A stretch of DNA of 55,498 nucleotides, taken from Sphingomonadaceae bacterium. GTDB lineage: Bacteria > Pseudomonadota > Alphaproteobacteria > Sphingomonadales > Sphingomonadaceae. The position numbers were made by a program, and so were the translations under genes. Positions 1 through 7,768 of the stretch are shown here, in pieces (the first letter of the stretch is position 1; every line of letters starts with the position of its first letter). The stretch spans positions 1-55,498 of the forward strand of contig JADLBY010000064.1 in assembly GCA_020847445.1 (NCBI GenBank). The letters are read 5' to 3'. The notes under the pieces were generated by a model. The model was given only the letters and a program-made list of their open reading frames with translations. It was not told the DNA's origin and searched no databases.

Positions 1-2
1 AC

Positions 3-875
3 CGCTTCATCCAGACCGACACCGCGATCAACCCCGGCAATTCGGGTGGCCCGCTGTTCAATCTCGAAGGCAAGGTGATCGGCATCAACAACCGCCTGAT
101 CTCGCCGGTCGGTGCCAATATCGGTGTCGGCTTCGCCATTCCGGCTGAGGAAGCCATTCCGGTGATCGAATCGCTGAAAAAGGGCGTGACGCCCGAGCGG
201 GGCTATCTGGGGATCGGTATTCAGCCGGTCGGTGCCGACATGGCGGACGCGCTGGGTATCGACAAGAACAAGGGCGAGTTCATCACCCGCATCGTCAAGG
301 ACGAGGCTGCCGACAAGGCAGGCCTGAAGGAAGGCGACATTGTCCTCAAGGTCAATGGACGCGAGGTCAGCCCGGATGAAACCCTGTCTTACATCGTTGC
401 AAATGTGAAGCCGGGCACCCGCATCCCGCTAGACATTCTGCGCGAAGGCAAGCCGATGCGGATCACCGCCACAGTCGGCACGCGCCCGAGTGAGGAAAAG
501 CTGGCGCAAAGCACCTTCGATCCGGACGAGAACAAGGATTTCGACCAGCAGGGCGAGAATGCCGACAGCAAGGCGGTGCGCGATGCGCTGGGCGTCAGCG
601 TCATTCCGCTCGATGCCGAAATCGCCCGCCAGCTTGGCATGGGCACCGATGTGAAGGGTGTCGTCGTCGACATTCCGGGTTCGGGCAGTGCCGCACAGGC
701 CGGAATCCGCCGTGGCGACGTGCTCGTGTCGGTCAATTACAAGCCGGTCACCAATACCACGCAACTGGCAGCGGCCATCGCCGAAGCCAAAAAAGCCGGT
801 CGTGGTGCCATCCTGCTTGGTGTCAAACGTCGCGGCGCGCCGACGCAATATGCGACGGTGCGGATCGACAACTGA
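3..875 (+). CDS. degP: Do-family (DegP/HtrA) periplasmic serine protease, C-terminal part
   Basis: This is the 3' part of a trypsin-like periplasmic protease/chaperone gene; the 5' part lies outside the window. The reading frame is open from base 3. It begins in the protease domain with the catalytic-serine loop [11 protein letters not shown] (serine at about visible residue 14), followed by [18 protein letters not shown]. Two PDZ domains follow: the first starts near [10 protein letters not shown], the second near [18 protein letters not shown]. This is the standard Do-protease order. Family members degrade or refold misfolded envelope proteins as oligomers. The gene ends at a TGA 42 bases before the next gene on the same strand. 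DegP, DegQ and MucD cannot be told apart without the N-terminus. Confidence 0.93.
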   Translation, partial: RFIQTDTAINPGNSGGPLFNLEGKVIGINNRLISPVGANIGVGFAIPAEEAIPVIESLKKGVTPERGYLGIGIQPVGADMADALGIDKNKGEFITRIVKDEAADKAGLKEGDIVLKVNGREVSPDETLSYIVANVKPGTRIPLDILREGKPMRITATVGTRPSEEKLAQSTFDPDENKDFDQQGENADSKAVRDALGVSVIPLDAEIARQLGMGTDVKGVVVDIPGSGSAAQAGIRRGDVLVSVNYKPVTNTTQLAAAIAEAKKAGRGAILLGVKRRGAPTQYATVRIDN

Positions 876-917
876 TCCCGCTACCAACTGATCCAAAGGG
901 GTGTTAGTAAGCGTCAC

Positions 918-2141
918 ATGACGCTGACCGACACCCCCGCAAACACCATTATCTGGCGCGACGACGCCGAAAGCCTGCTGCCCGACCTCGTCGAACTCCG
1001 CCGGGCAATCCACCGCGAGCCCGAGCTTGGGCTGCAGAATCCCAAGACGCTCGCCAAGATCAAGGCGGCGCTCGCCGGGTTGCCGCTCGAGTTTCGCGAA
1101 GGGCCTTCGACCACCGGTCTGCTGGCCATTTTGCGCGGCCCTTCCAACGGCCGCACCGTGCTGCTGCGCGGCGACATGGATGCACTGCCGCTGCACGAGG
1201 ATACCGGCCTCGACTTTGCTTCGGAAACCACCGGCGCGATGCACGCCTGCGGACATGACACCCATGTCGCGATGCTGGTGGGTGCCGCAAAGATGCTGTG
1301 CGCACGCCGCGAGCAACTGGCGGGCACCGTCTATTTCATGTTCCAGCCGGGCGAAGAGGGCCATCATGGCGCGCGCTTCATGCTCGACGACGGCTTGCTC
1401 GATCCGCTGCCCGACGCCGCCTTTGCGCTCCACATCATGCCCAACGCCCCGCACGGCATTTTTACCGGTCGCGCCGGGCCATTGCTCGCCTCGTCGGATG
1501 TGCTGTCGATCAAGGTCAGCGGCAAGGGCGGCCATGCCTCGATGCCGCACGACGCGGTCGATCCGATCCCGGTCGCGTGCGAGATTGTCTCCGCAATCCA
1601 GACGATGGTGACGCGCAAGGTTTCGGTCTTCGACCCTGCCGTCATCACCATTGCGAAGATCGAGGCGGGGACGACCAACAATATCATTCCCGAAACCGCC
1701 AATCTTCTGGGCACGATCCGCACATTGAGCCCGCGCCGCCGCGCGATGGTTGCCGAAGAGCTGCACCGTCTTGCCCCCGGCATCGCCGCTGCGCATGGCT
1801 GCGAAGCGCAGGTGCATATCGAACAGGGCTTTCCGGTCACGCTGTGCGACGACCGCGCCGTCGGTTTCGGAAAACAGGTTGTCGAGGCGACATTCGGGCC
1901 CGAAAGCTGGAAAACGCTCGACGCGCCGATCATGGGGGCAGAGGATTTCGCCTATGTCCTCGAAAAAGTGCCGGGCGCGATGTTCTTCCTTGGGGCCAGC
2001 CATGAAGGTGATGACTGGCGCCAATGCTGCGGCCTGCATTCGAACCGCATGGTGCTCGACGAAAGCGTGATGGCCAAGGGTGCCGCGCTCCACGCGGCGC
2101 TTGCCGAACGCTTCCTTGCCGCCGGTTTCGACGCCAGCTAA
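918..2141 (+). CDS. M20 family metallo-amidohydrolase (hippurate / N-acyl-amino-acid hydrolase type)
   Basis: The 407-residue protein matches the M20D family, which removes acyl groups from N-acyl amino acids using two divalent metal ions. Visible signatures are GDMDALP (about residues 85-91), MHACGHDTHV (about 108-117, metal-binding His/Asp), PGEEGHHGA with the catalytic Glu pair (about 145-153), and a conserved ALHIMPN segment. The middle holds the dimerisation lid (KVSGKGGHASMPH). Length is normal for the family. The ATG follows degP by 42 bases, so the two may be co-transcribed. There is no signal peptide, so it should be cytoplasmic. The exact substrate (hippurate, N-acetyl amino acid, indole-acetyl amino acid) cannot be read from sequence. 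Confidence 0.92.
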   Translation: MTLTDTPANTIIWRDDAESLLPDLVELRRAIHREPELGLQNPKTLAKIKAALAGLPLEFREGPSTTGLLAILRGPSNGRTVLLRGDMDALPLHEDTGLDFASETTGAMHACGHDTHVAMLVGAAKMLCARREQLAGTVYFMFQPGEEGHHGARFMLDDGLLDPLPDAAFALHIMPNAPHGIFTGRAGPLLASSDVLSIKVSGKGGHASMPHDAVDPIPVACEIVSAIQTMVTRKVSVFDPAVITIAKIEAGTTNNIIPETANLLGTIRTLSPRRRAMVAEELHRLAPGIAAAHGCEAQVHIEQGFPVTLCDDRAVGFGKQVVEATFGPESWKTLDAPIMGAEDFAYVLEKVPGAMFFLGASHEGDDWRQCCGLHSNRMVLDESVMAKGAALHAALAERFLAAGFDAS

Positions 2142-2175
2142 TACGCCCGATAATCAAGCAATACAGGGGAATTTC

Positions 2176-3087
2176 ATGCCATCCGGTCTCGCCGCGCTTC
2201 TCGACGACGTTGCCACCATCGCCAAAATCGCCGCATCGTCGGTCGATGACGTGGCCGCCGCAGCGGGGAAAGCAAGCACCAAGGCAGCCGGCGTGGTGAT
2301 CGACGACACCGCCGTCACCCCGCAATATGTGACCGGTTTCACGCCCGACCGCGAACTGCCGATCATCTGGCGGATCGCCAAGGGATCGATGGTCAACAAG
2401 CTGGTCTTCATCCTTCCGGCCGCGCTGCTGCTCAGCTATTTCGCGCCCTGGGCGATCACCCCGATCCTGATGATCGGCGGTGCCTATCTCTGTTTCGAGG
2501 GTGCCGAAAAGGTCATCGAAAAATTCCGCGATGCGACCGACGGCGAGGAAGAAACGCTGGCCGAGGAGGTCGCCGAACTGACCAGCGCGGACCATGAAAA
2601 AAATATGGTTTCGGGCGCGGTGCGTACCGATTTCATCCTCTCTGCGGAAATCATGGCGATCGCGCTGAAAGAGGTGGCAGACAGCTATCCGTCGATCGCC
2701 ATGCAGGCCGGTGCGCTGGTGATCGTCGCCATCGGGATCACATTGGCGGTGTATGGCGTCGTCGGCTTCATCGTGAAGATGGACGATATCGGCCTGCATA
2801 TGGCGCAGCGCGAAAATGGTGCGACAAAGGCCTTTGGCCGCGCCTTGGTGCAAGGCATGCCCAAATTGCTCGCCTTCCTGTCCGTGGTGGGCACCGCAGC
2901 GATGCTGTGGGTCGGCGGGCAGATCATCGTCCACGGCTTCGGCCTGCATCCTGCCGCATGGTTCGGGCTGCACGAAGGCGCGCTCGCATGGATCGTCGAC
3001 GCGGCGCTTTCAGGCGTGGCCGGGCTGGCCATCGGTTCGGCCATCGTACCGCTGCATCACATGTGGGCGCACCGGAAGGCAGCTTGA
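2176..3087 (+). CDS. DUF808 family inner-membrane protein (YedI-like)
   Basis: This 303-residue protein starts MPSGLAALLDDVATIAKIAA. It carries the family hallmarks: a DDVA-rich N-terminus, a VVIDDTAVTPQ segment, ELPIIWRIAKGS, and PWAITPILMIGGAYLCFEGAEK. Several hydrophobic segments (about residues 75-105, 170-200, 230-260 and 275-300) predict a polytopic membrane protein. An in-frame start further upstream is possible, but this ATG has a purine-rich AGGGGA six bases ahead and gives the usual family N-terminus. The function of DUF808 proteins is unknown. Its stop codon lies inside the toxin-antitoxin promoter/operator that follows. Confidence 0.88.
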   Translation: MPSGLAALLDDVATIAKIAASSVDDVAAAAGKASTKAAGVVIDDTAVTPQYVTGFTPDRELPIIWRIAKGSMVNKLVFILPAALLLSYFAPWAITPILMIGGAYLCFEGAEKVIEKFRDATDGEEETLAEEVAELTSADHEKNMVSGAVRTDFILSAEIMAIALKEVADSYPSIAMQAGALVIVAIGITLAVYGVVGFIVKMDDIGLHMAQRENGATKAFGRALVQGMPKLLAFLSVVGTAAMLWVGGQIIVHGFGLHPAAWFGLHEGALAWIVDAALSGVAGLAIGSAIVPLHHMWAHRKAA

Positions 3088-3113
3088 CATTGGACAGAAT
3101 ATTGTCCAATGTC
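3084..3113. promoter_or_regulatory. yefM-yoeB promoter with palindromic operator
   Basis: A perfect consensus -35 hexamer TTGACA sits at 3084-3089, overlapping the DUF808 stop codon. It lies within an inverted repeat whose arms GACATTGGACA (3086-3096) and TGTCCAATGTC (3103-3113) are perfectly complementary over 11 bp around a 6-nt centre. A -10 element would fall near 3107-3112 (CAATGT, weak). YefM/YoeB pairs are known to autorepress by binding palindromes overlapping their own promoter, and this repeat ends 6 bases before the yefM ATG, so it is very probably that operator. Confidence 0.75.
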
Positions 3114-3118
3114 AGCCG

Positions 3119-3373
3119 ATGCAAGCCATCAGCTATTCCGAAGCGCGTGAAAATCTGAAAGCGGTGATCGACAAGGTCATCGCCGACCGGGCCCCCCTTG
3201 CGATCACGCGTCAGCGCGGCGAAGGTGCGGTGCTGATTTCCGAAAGCGAATGGGCGTCGATCGAGGAAACGCTGTATCTGCTGCGTTCGCCCGCGAACGC
3301 ACGGGAGCTTTTGGCGAGCATCGAGGAACTCGATGCGGGCAAAAGCGTAGAGCGCGACCTGATCAAACCGTGA
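3119..3373 (+). CDS. yefM: YefM/Phd-family antitoxin
   Basis: The 84-residue antitoxin starts MQAISYSEARENLKAVIDKV, the usual Phd/YefM N-terminal DNA-binding fold, and continues with APLAITRQRGEGAVLISESEWASIEETLYLL. The C-terminal half (about residues 55-84) should be the flexible toxin-binding segment. It neutralises YoeB and represses its own promoter with YoeB as co-repressor. There is no good Shine-Dalgarno sequence; the ATG lies just after the palindrome, so the leader is very short. The gene overlaps the toxin start (GTGA), giving translational coupling. Confidence 0.93.
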   Translation: MQAISYSEARENLKAVIDKVIADRAPLAITRQRGEGAVLISESEWASIEETLYLLRSPANARELLASIEELDAGKSVERDLIKP

Positions 3374-3636
3374 AATTAACATTCTCGGAAAGAGCGTGGA
3401 ATCAGTATCTCTACTGGCAAGAGCAGGATACAAAGACGCTCGATAAGCTGAATGGCCTTCTCGAAGAATGCCGCCGCCATCCGTTCAAAGGCACCGGCAA
3501 ACCCGAACCGCTTGGCGGCAACCTGTCGGGCTGGTGGTCACGGCGGATCAATCACGAGCATCGATTGGTATATCGTGTTGTCGGCAAGGGCGAAGCGCAG
3601 GCACTCGAAATCGCCCAGTGCCGCTATCACTATTGA
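3370..3636 (+). CDS. yoeB: YoeB/Txe-family mRNA-interferase toxin
   Basis: This 88-residue ribosome-dependent endoribonuclease toxin starts at GTG overlapping the yefM stop. It has the diagnostic stretches YLYWQEQD, GKPEPLGGNLSGWWSRRI, EHRLVYRV and C-terminal CRYHY. The YoeB catalytic residues correspond to Glu46 (in KPEPL), Arg65 (in EHRLVY) and the His-Tyr pair at residues 87-88, and all are present, so the toxin looks intact. YoeB cleaves mRNA in the ribosomal A site under stress when YefM is degraded. The pair is bounded by unrelated chromosomal genes with no integrase nearby. Confidence 0.95.
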   Translation: MKLTFSERAWNQYLYWQEQDTKTLDKLNGLLEECRRHPFKGTGKPEPLGGNLSGWWSRRINHEHRLVYRVVGKGEAQALEIAQCRYHY

Positions 3637-3643
3637 TGCAGGA

Positions 3644-5236
3644 TCAGGGCACCAGCACCGTATCTTTCGCCTCGGGCAACAGCCTCGGATAGTCGAGCGT
3701 GTAATGCAACCCGCGGCTTTCCTTGCGCGATAGCGCGGAGCGGATGATCAGATCGGCGACCTCGACCAGATTGCGCAGTTCGATCAGGTCAGGCGTCACG
3801 CGGAAGTGGCTGTAATAATCCTCTACCTCGCGGCGGAGCAGGTCGATGCGGTGCTTGGCGCGCTCCAGCCGCTTTGTGGTGCGCACGATGCCGACGAAAT
3901 TCCACATGAACTGCCGGATTTCGCGCCAGCATTGCGCGATCACGACTTCCTCGTCGCTGTCGGTGACGCGGCTTTCATCCCAGGGACGTATGGCGGGTGG
4001 CGGCGTCAGTTCATCCCAGTGCGCGTCGATATGCGCAGCACAGGCATCGCCGAAAACAAAACATTCGAGCAGGCTGTTCGACGCGAGACGATTGGCCCCG
4101 TGCAGGCCGGACTGGGTGACTTCGCCTGCGGCATAAAGCCCCGGCGCGTCGGTGCGCCCGTCCAGATCGACGAGCACGCCGCCACAGGTATAATGTTGTG
4201 CGGGTACCACCGGGATCGGCTGCTGCGTGATGTCGATACCAAGCCCGATCAGCTTTTCGAAGATGTTGGGGAAATGCCCGCGGACAAATTCCGGATCCTT
4301 GTGGCTGATATCCAGATGCACATAATCAAGGCCATCGCGCTTGATCTCGCCATCATTCGCGCGGGCGACAATATCGCGCGGTGCCAGTTCGGCGCGCGCA
4401 TCATAATCGGGCATGTAGCGATGCCCGGTCTTGGGATTGCGCAGGATCCCGCCTTCGCCGCGCACCGCCTCTGTGATCAGGAAATTCTTCACCTCCAGAT
4501 TATAGAGGCAGGTCGGGTGGAACTGCATCATTTCCATGTTCGAAACACGGCAGCCCGCGCGCCACGCCATCGCGATCCCGTCGCCGGTCGCGCCACGCGG
4601 GGCGGTGGAATAGAGATAGGTGCGCCCCGCCCCGCCAGTCGCGAGGATGGTGGCGCGCGCGGTGAACGCCTCGACCTTGCCGGTCTTGCGATTGAGCGCA
4701 TAGATGCCGTGCACCCGCCCGTTGGTCGAAAAACGCTCCTGATGCCGCCCGACGATCAGGTCGATCGCGACCATATCGGGCACCAGGCTGATATTCGGAT
4801 TGGCACGTGCCGCGGTTTCCAGCGCCTGCTGCACCGCCCAGCCGGTCGCGTCGTTGACATGGACAATCCGGCGATGGCTGTGCCCACCCTCCCGGGTCAG
4901 GTGCCAGTTCTCACCAAATTCGTTGGTCGGCCCACCCAGATTGAATGGCACCCCGAGCTTTGCCAGCCTGTCGATCGCCTGCGGGGCATGTTCGATGACA
5001 AATTCGACTGTCGCACGGTTGTTGAGCCCCGCGCCCGCGATCATCGTATCTTCGATATGGCTTTCAAAGGTATCGCCGGGTTCGAGCACCGCCGCGATCC
5101 CGCCCTGCGCCCACGCCGTCGCGCCATCCGAGAGCGCGCCCTTGGCCAGCACCGTCACCTTGTATTTCTGCGCCAGTTGCAGCGCCGCTGTCAGCCCTGC
5201 CGCACCCGATCCGATGATGAGGATGTCGGTATGCAC
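3644..5236 (-). CDS. nadB: L-aspartate oxidase
   Basis: This flavoprotein catalyses the first step of de novo NAD synthesis, oxidising L-aspartate to iminoaspartate for NadA. The FAD-binding GSGAAGLTAAL lies at about residues 9-19. Further signatures are GGIAAV, the succinate-dehydrogenase-like HPTCLYN and NFLITEAVRGEGG region, HYTCGGV, and GLYAAGEVTQSGLHGANRLASNSLLE; a C-terminal helical domain follows. The GTG at 5236-5234 is chosen because GGAG stands 7 bases ahead of it; another GTG 15 bases upstream would overlap the ABC gene. It follows the ABC ATPase stop by 4 bases, so the two are probably co-transcribed. nadA and nadC are not in the window. Confidence 0.94.
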   Translation of the reverse strand: MHTDILIIGSGAAGLTAALQLAQKYKVTVLAKGALSDGATAWAQGGIAAVLEPGDTFESHIEDTMIAGAGLNNRATVEFVIEHAPQAIDRLAKLGVPFNLGGPTNEFGENWHLTREGGHSHRRIVHVNDATGWAVQQALETAARANPNISLVPDMVAIDLIVGRHQERFSTNGRVHGIYALNRKTGKVEAFTARATILATGGAGRTYLYSTAPRGATGDGIAMAWRAGCRVSNMEMMQFHPTCLYNLEVKNFLITEAVRGEGGILRNPKTGHRYMPDYDARAELAPRDIVARANDGEIKRDGLDYVHLDISHKDPEFVRGHFPNIFEKLIGLGIDITQQPIPVVPAQHYTCGGVLVDLDGRTDAPGLYAAGEVTQSGLHGANRLASNSLLECFVFGDACAAHIDAHWDELTPPPAIRPWDESRVTDSDEEVVIAQCWREIRQFMWNFVGIVRTTKRLERAKHRIDLLRREVEDYYSHFRVTPDLIELRNLVEVADLIIRSALSRKESRGLHYTLDYPRLLPEAKDTVLVP

Positions 5237-5240
5237 GCCT

Positions 5241-6164
5241 TCACTCCGCACTTCCGCTGGTGAGGCTCAAAAACACATCCTCAAGGTCGGCCTCTTTGGT
5301 GGTCACATCGATTATGCCCAGCCCCAGACCCTGCACCGCCGCCAGCACTTCGCCAGCGTTCATGCGATCCTTGTTGTAGGTGATTTCGACCGTGCGGTCT
5401 GCGATCAGTTCGGCTTTTTCGAACGCGTCATGTCGGGGGGCGGCACCGACATCGCGGTCGAGCGTCAGCACGACGGCTTTCTCGCGCGCCATGCCGACCA
5501 GCTCCCTGGTCGGCTTGTTGGCGATCAGCCTGCCATGGTTGATGATCGCGATGCGATCACATAATTGCTCGGCTTCTTCGAGATAATGCGTGGTCAGAAC
5601 AACGGTTGTGCCCTGCTTGTTGAGTTCGACCACATATTCCCACAATTGCTGGCGCAGTTCGATATCGACACCCGCTGTAGGTTCGTCGAGCACGATCACC
5701 GGCGGCGAATGCACCATTGCCTTGGCGACCAGCAACCGCCGCTTCATCCCCCCCGAAAGCGTGCGCGCATAGGCATCCGCCTTGTCCTCAAGCCTCACGG
5801 CGCGCAGCAATTCCATCGAGCGTCGTTTTTCCCTGGGCACGCCATACAGCCCGGCGAACAGTTCGAGCGTTTCGAAGGGGGTGAAAAAGGGATCGAACAT
5901 GATCTCTTGCGGGACGATGCCGATCGAGGCCTTGGCGTTGCGCGGATTGGCGTCGATATCAAAGCCCCAGATGCTGGCCTGGCCGGAGCTTTTCTGCACC
6001 ATGCCCGCCAGGATATTGATGATCGTGGATTTGCCCGCGCCATTTGGCCCCAAAAGCCCGAATATCGAGCCGCGTTCGACGTCGAAACTGACACCGTCAA
6101 GCGCCTGCTTTCCATTGGAGTAACGTTTTGTGAGGTCGCGGATCGAAATGGCTGCTTGCGTCAT
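5241..6164 (-). CDS. ABC transporter ATP-binding protein (ABC-2 / CcmA type)
   Basis: This 307-residue nucleotide-binding subunit has Walker A GPNGAGKS (39-46), the Q-loop region VPQE (about 84-87), signature LSGGMKRR (136-143), Walker B VIVLDEP (156-162) and H-loop TTHYLEE. The C-terminal extension of about 80 residues is typical of ABC-2 drug, lipid or polysaccharide exporters. No permease gene is next to it in the window: upstream is the divergent DUF4402 gene and downstream is nadB, 4 bases away. An ATG at 6164-6162 was preferred over an upstream TTG. The cargo cannot be inferred. Confidence 0.9.
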   Translation of the reverse strand: MTQAAISIRDLTKRYSNGKQALDGVSFDVERGSIFGLLGPNGAGKSTIINILAGMVQKSSGQASIWGFDIDANPRNAKASIGIVPQEIMFDPFFTPFETLELFAGLYGVPREKRRSMELLRAVRLEDKADAYARTLSGGMKRRLLVAKAMVHSPPVIVLDEPTAGVDIELRQQLWEYVVELNKQGTTVVLTTHYLEEAEQLCDRIAIINHGRLIANKPTRELVGMAREKAVVLTLDRDVGAAPRHDAFEKAELIADRTVEITYNKDRMNAGEVLAAVQGLGLGIIDVTTKEADLEDVFLSLTSGSAE

Positions 6165-6285
6165 AGGCGTCAATCGATAGCCGAGCCCCAGTCGCCGTGC
6201 AACGCAAGGCTTTGCATCAGGGGGTTAAGTTTGGTTAACCATGGACGCTAAGGCATTGTTGCAAACAGCCTGCCAGTAGGAACAA

Positions 6286-6840
6286 ATGCGTGGGGCAAAA
6301 TTCCGGAATATCTGTGCGCGATTCGCGCTGGCAGCGGCCATATGGGCGGCGGCCGGTTCCGCCGCCCGCGCCGAAACCGAGACGATGGATGCGCAGGCGG
6401 CGGTCGTTACACCCGGCAGTTTCTACAAGGTGCGCGACCTGTATTTCGGCGTGATCGGATCGAGCATATTGCCCGGCACCGTCACCGTTGCACCCGACGG
6501 CACCCGGACCGCCAGCGGCGGCGTGATCCTGATCGGTAACAGCCACCACCCGGCGGAGTTTGCCGGTATGAAGCCGACACAGGCCAACCGCCCTGTGCGG
6601 ATGCGCGTCGGCACCGCCACGGTGCTGCTGACCGGGCCGGGCCTGCCCATGATCGCCAGCCTGTTCCGGGCGAACACCAATCCGGGAACGGCGCTCACGA
6701 TATTGCCGCGAAATTATCAGGTCCAACAATCGAGCAACGGCGCATTTGCGCTATATGTCGGCGCAACGCTCACCGTGAACGCCAACCAGCAGCCGGGCAC
6801 CTATACAGGCACCTGGACGCTCACCCTCGATTATCAATAA
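6286..6840 (+). CDS. Secreted DUF4402 domain protein (copy 1)
   Basis: This 184-residue protein has a signal peptide (hydrophobic AARFALAAAIWAAAGSA-like core ending about ARA, residue 28). A DUF4402 beta-rich domain follows: LYFGVIG, PGTVTVAPDGTRTASGGV, HPAEF, and the closing QPGTYTGTWTLTLDYQ. DUF4402 proteins are found in Gram-negative envelopes and resemble minor pilin or adhesin subunits; their role is not established. AGGAAC precedes the ATG. The next gene encodes a clear paralogue with the same motifs in the same order, so this is a local duplication. Confidence 0.88.
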   Translation: MRGAKFRNICARFALAAAIWAAAGSAARAETETMDAQAAVVTPGSFYKVRDLYFGVIGSSILPGTVTVAPDGTRTASGGVILIGNSHHPAEFAGMKPTQANRPVRMRVGTATVLLTGPGLPMIASLFRANTNPGTALTILPRNYQVQQSSNGAFALYVGATLTVNANQQPGTYTGTWTLTLDYQ

Positions 6841-6929
6841 TATTTCTGCCGATGTCGAACCGCTGCCTATTCGCGCCGGTAAGCCGCTGTTTACCATATA
6901 GTTATAACTTATGCGCTAGAGCCTTGGGC

Positions 6930-7478
6930 ATGCACCGGCTGCACCGCCCCCTTGCCACCCTCCTCGCCGCATCGGCGCTTGCGCTGGTTTTTTCCGCGAC
7001 CCCTGTCTGTGCCCAATCGGCGACGGAAAAGGGCCAGTCGCAAGTAGGGGTCGTAACGCCACTAAGCTTCATCCAGACCGAAGAACTGCATTTCGGCCAG
7101 ATCTTTGCACGCCCCAATGCCGGGACCGTGACCGTCGCCCCCAACGGCACACGGACGGCAACCGGAGGAATCGTCCTGATCGGCAATCTGCACCAGCCTG
7201 CCGAGTTCGCCGGGATGGGCGTGTATAATCAGCGGGTGCAGGTTTCGCTGGGCAGCAATTCGATATTTATCTACGGTCCCGGTGCGCGGATGCGCGTGCG
7301 CACATTCGTCATCGGCAGCACGCCGACCGCAGTCCTGACCACAACGCCGACGGTGTTCCGAATTGCCGGTCCGACGGGTGCTTTCCGCTTTCCGGTTGGC
7401 GCCACGCTGGAAGTCGGGGCCAACCAGGTGCCCGGCACCTATAGCGGAACCTGGACAATCACGCTGAACTACCAGTGA
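6930..7478 (+). CDS. Secreted DUF4402 domain protein (copy 2)
   Basis: The 182-residue paralogue of the preceding gene starts at [19 protein letters not shown], with a signal peptide ending near VCAQ. Shared motifs are [51 protein letters not shown] and the terminal [16 protein letters not shown]. An in-frame start 78 bases upstream would put 26 unlikely residues before the signal peptide and was rejected. The 89-base gap after copy 1 is AT-richer than its surroundings, so a separate promoter is possible. Adjacent similar copies suggest a two-subunit surface structure or a recent duplication. Confidence 0.88.
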   Translation: MHRLHRPLATLLAASALALVFSATPVCAQSATEKGQSQVGVVTPLSFIQTEELHFGQIFARPNAGTVTVAPNGTRTATGGIVLIGNLHQPAEFAGMGVYNQRVQVSLGSNSIFIYGPGARMRVRTFVIGSTPTAVLTTTPTVFRIAGPTGAFRFPVGATLEVGANQVPGTYSGTWTITLNYQ

Positions 7479-7524
7479 AAAGCACCGTTGCTACGCCACA
7501 TCGGCTTTGCTAACGGCATGCAGC

Positions 7525-7728
7525 ATGATCGAAGCGCCTGAAACCATCCACGTCCGCACCCACCGCGTCGCCTGCGACGGCAGCGGCGAGGGCGTGTCTG
7601 CAGCTCTCGGCCACCCGCGTGTCTGGCTGGAAATCGACGAGGACGGCGTGGTCGAATGCGGCTATTGCGACCGCCGCTTTGTCCTTATCGGCGGACCGGC
7701 CGACAACGGTTCGGCGCACAAGGGCTGA
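7525..7728 (+). CDS. Small zinc-finger protein (CHCC type)
   Basis: This 67-residue protein has the spaced ligands Cys17, His30, Cys45 and Cys48 ([24 protein letters not shown]), the zf-CHCC pattern of small alphaproteobacterial proteins related to the 13-kDa NDUFS6-like subunit of respiratory complex I. It probably binds one zinc ion. ATG 7525 was chosen over an upstream TTG because the family begins just before the acidic stretch. A role in complex I assembly is inference from the family only; no nuo gene is near. Confidence 0.85.
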   Translation: MIEAPETIHVRTHRVACDGSGEGVSAALGHPRVWLEIDEDGVVECGYCDRRFVLIGGPADNGSAHKG

Positions 7729-7768
7729 ATGGCCTTCCGTTCCGCCGCATAGCGCCTATATCGGTGGC

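Noticed and set aside
429-2093. 554-residue open frame on the minus strand
   Set aside because: Antisense to degP and the M20 gene, both of which have strong family motifs; it crosses two genes and has no start context.
3806-5263. 485-residue open frame on the + strand
   Set aside because: Antisense to nadB, which carries complete catalytic motifs.
6225-6238. TTAA-N6-TTAA upstream of the first DUF4402 gene, resembling a CtrA box
   Set aside because: The spacer is 6 bases, not the 7 needed to place both half-sites on the same DNA face; not listed as a CtrA site.
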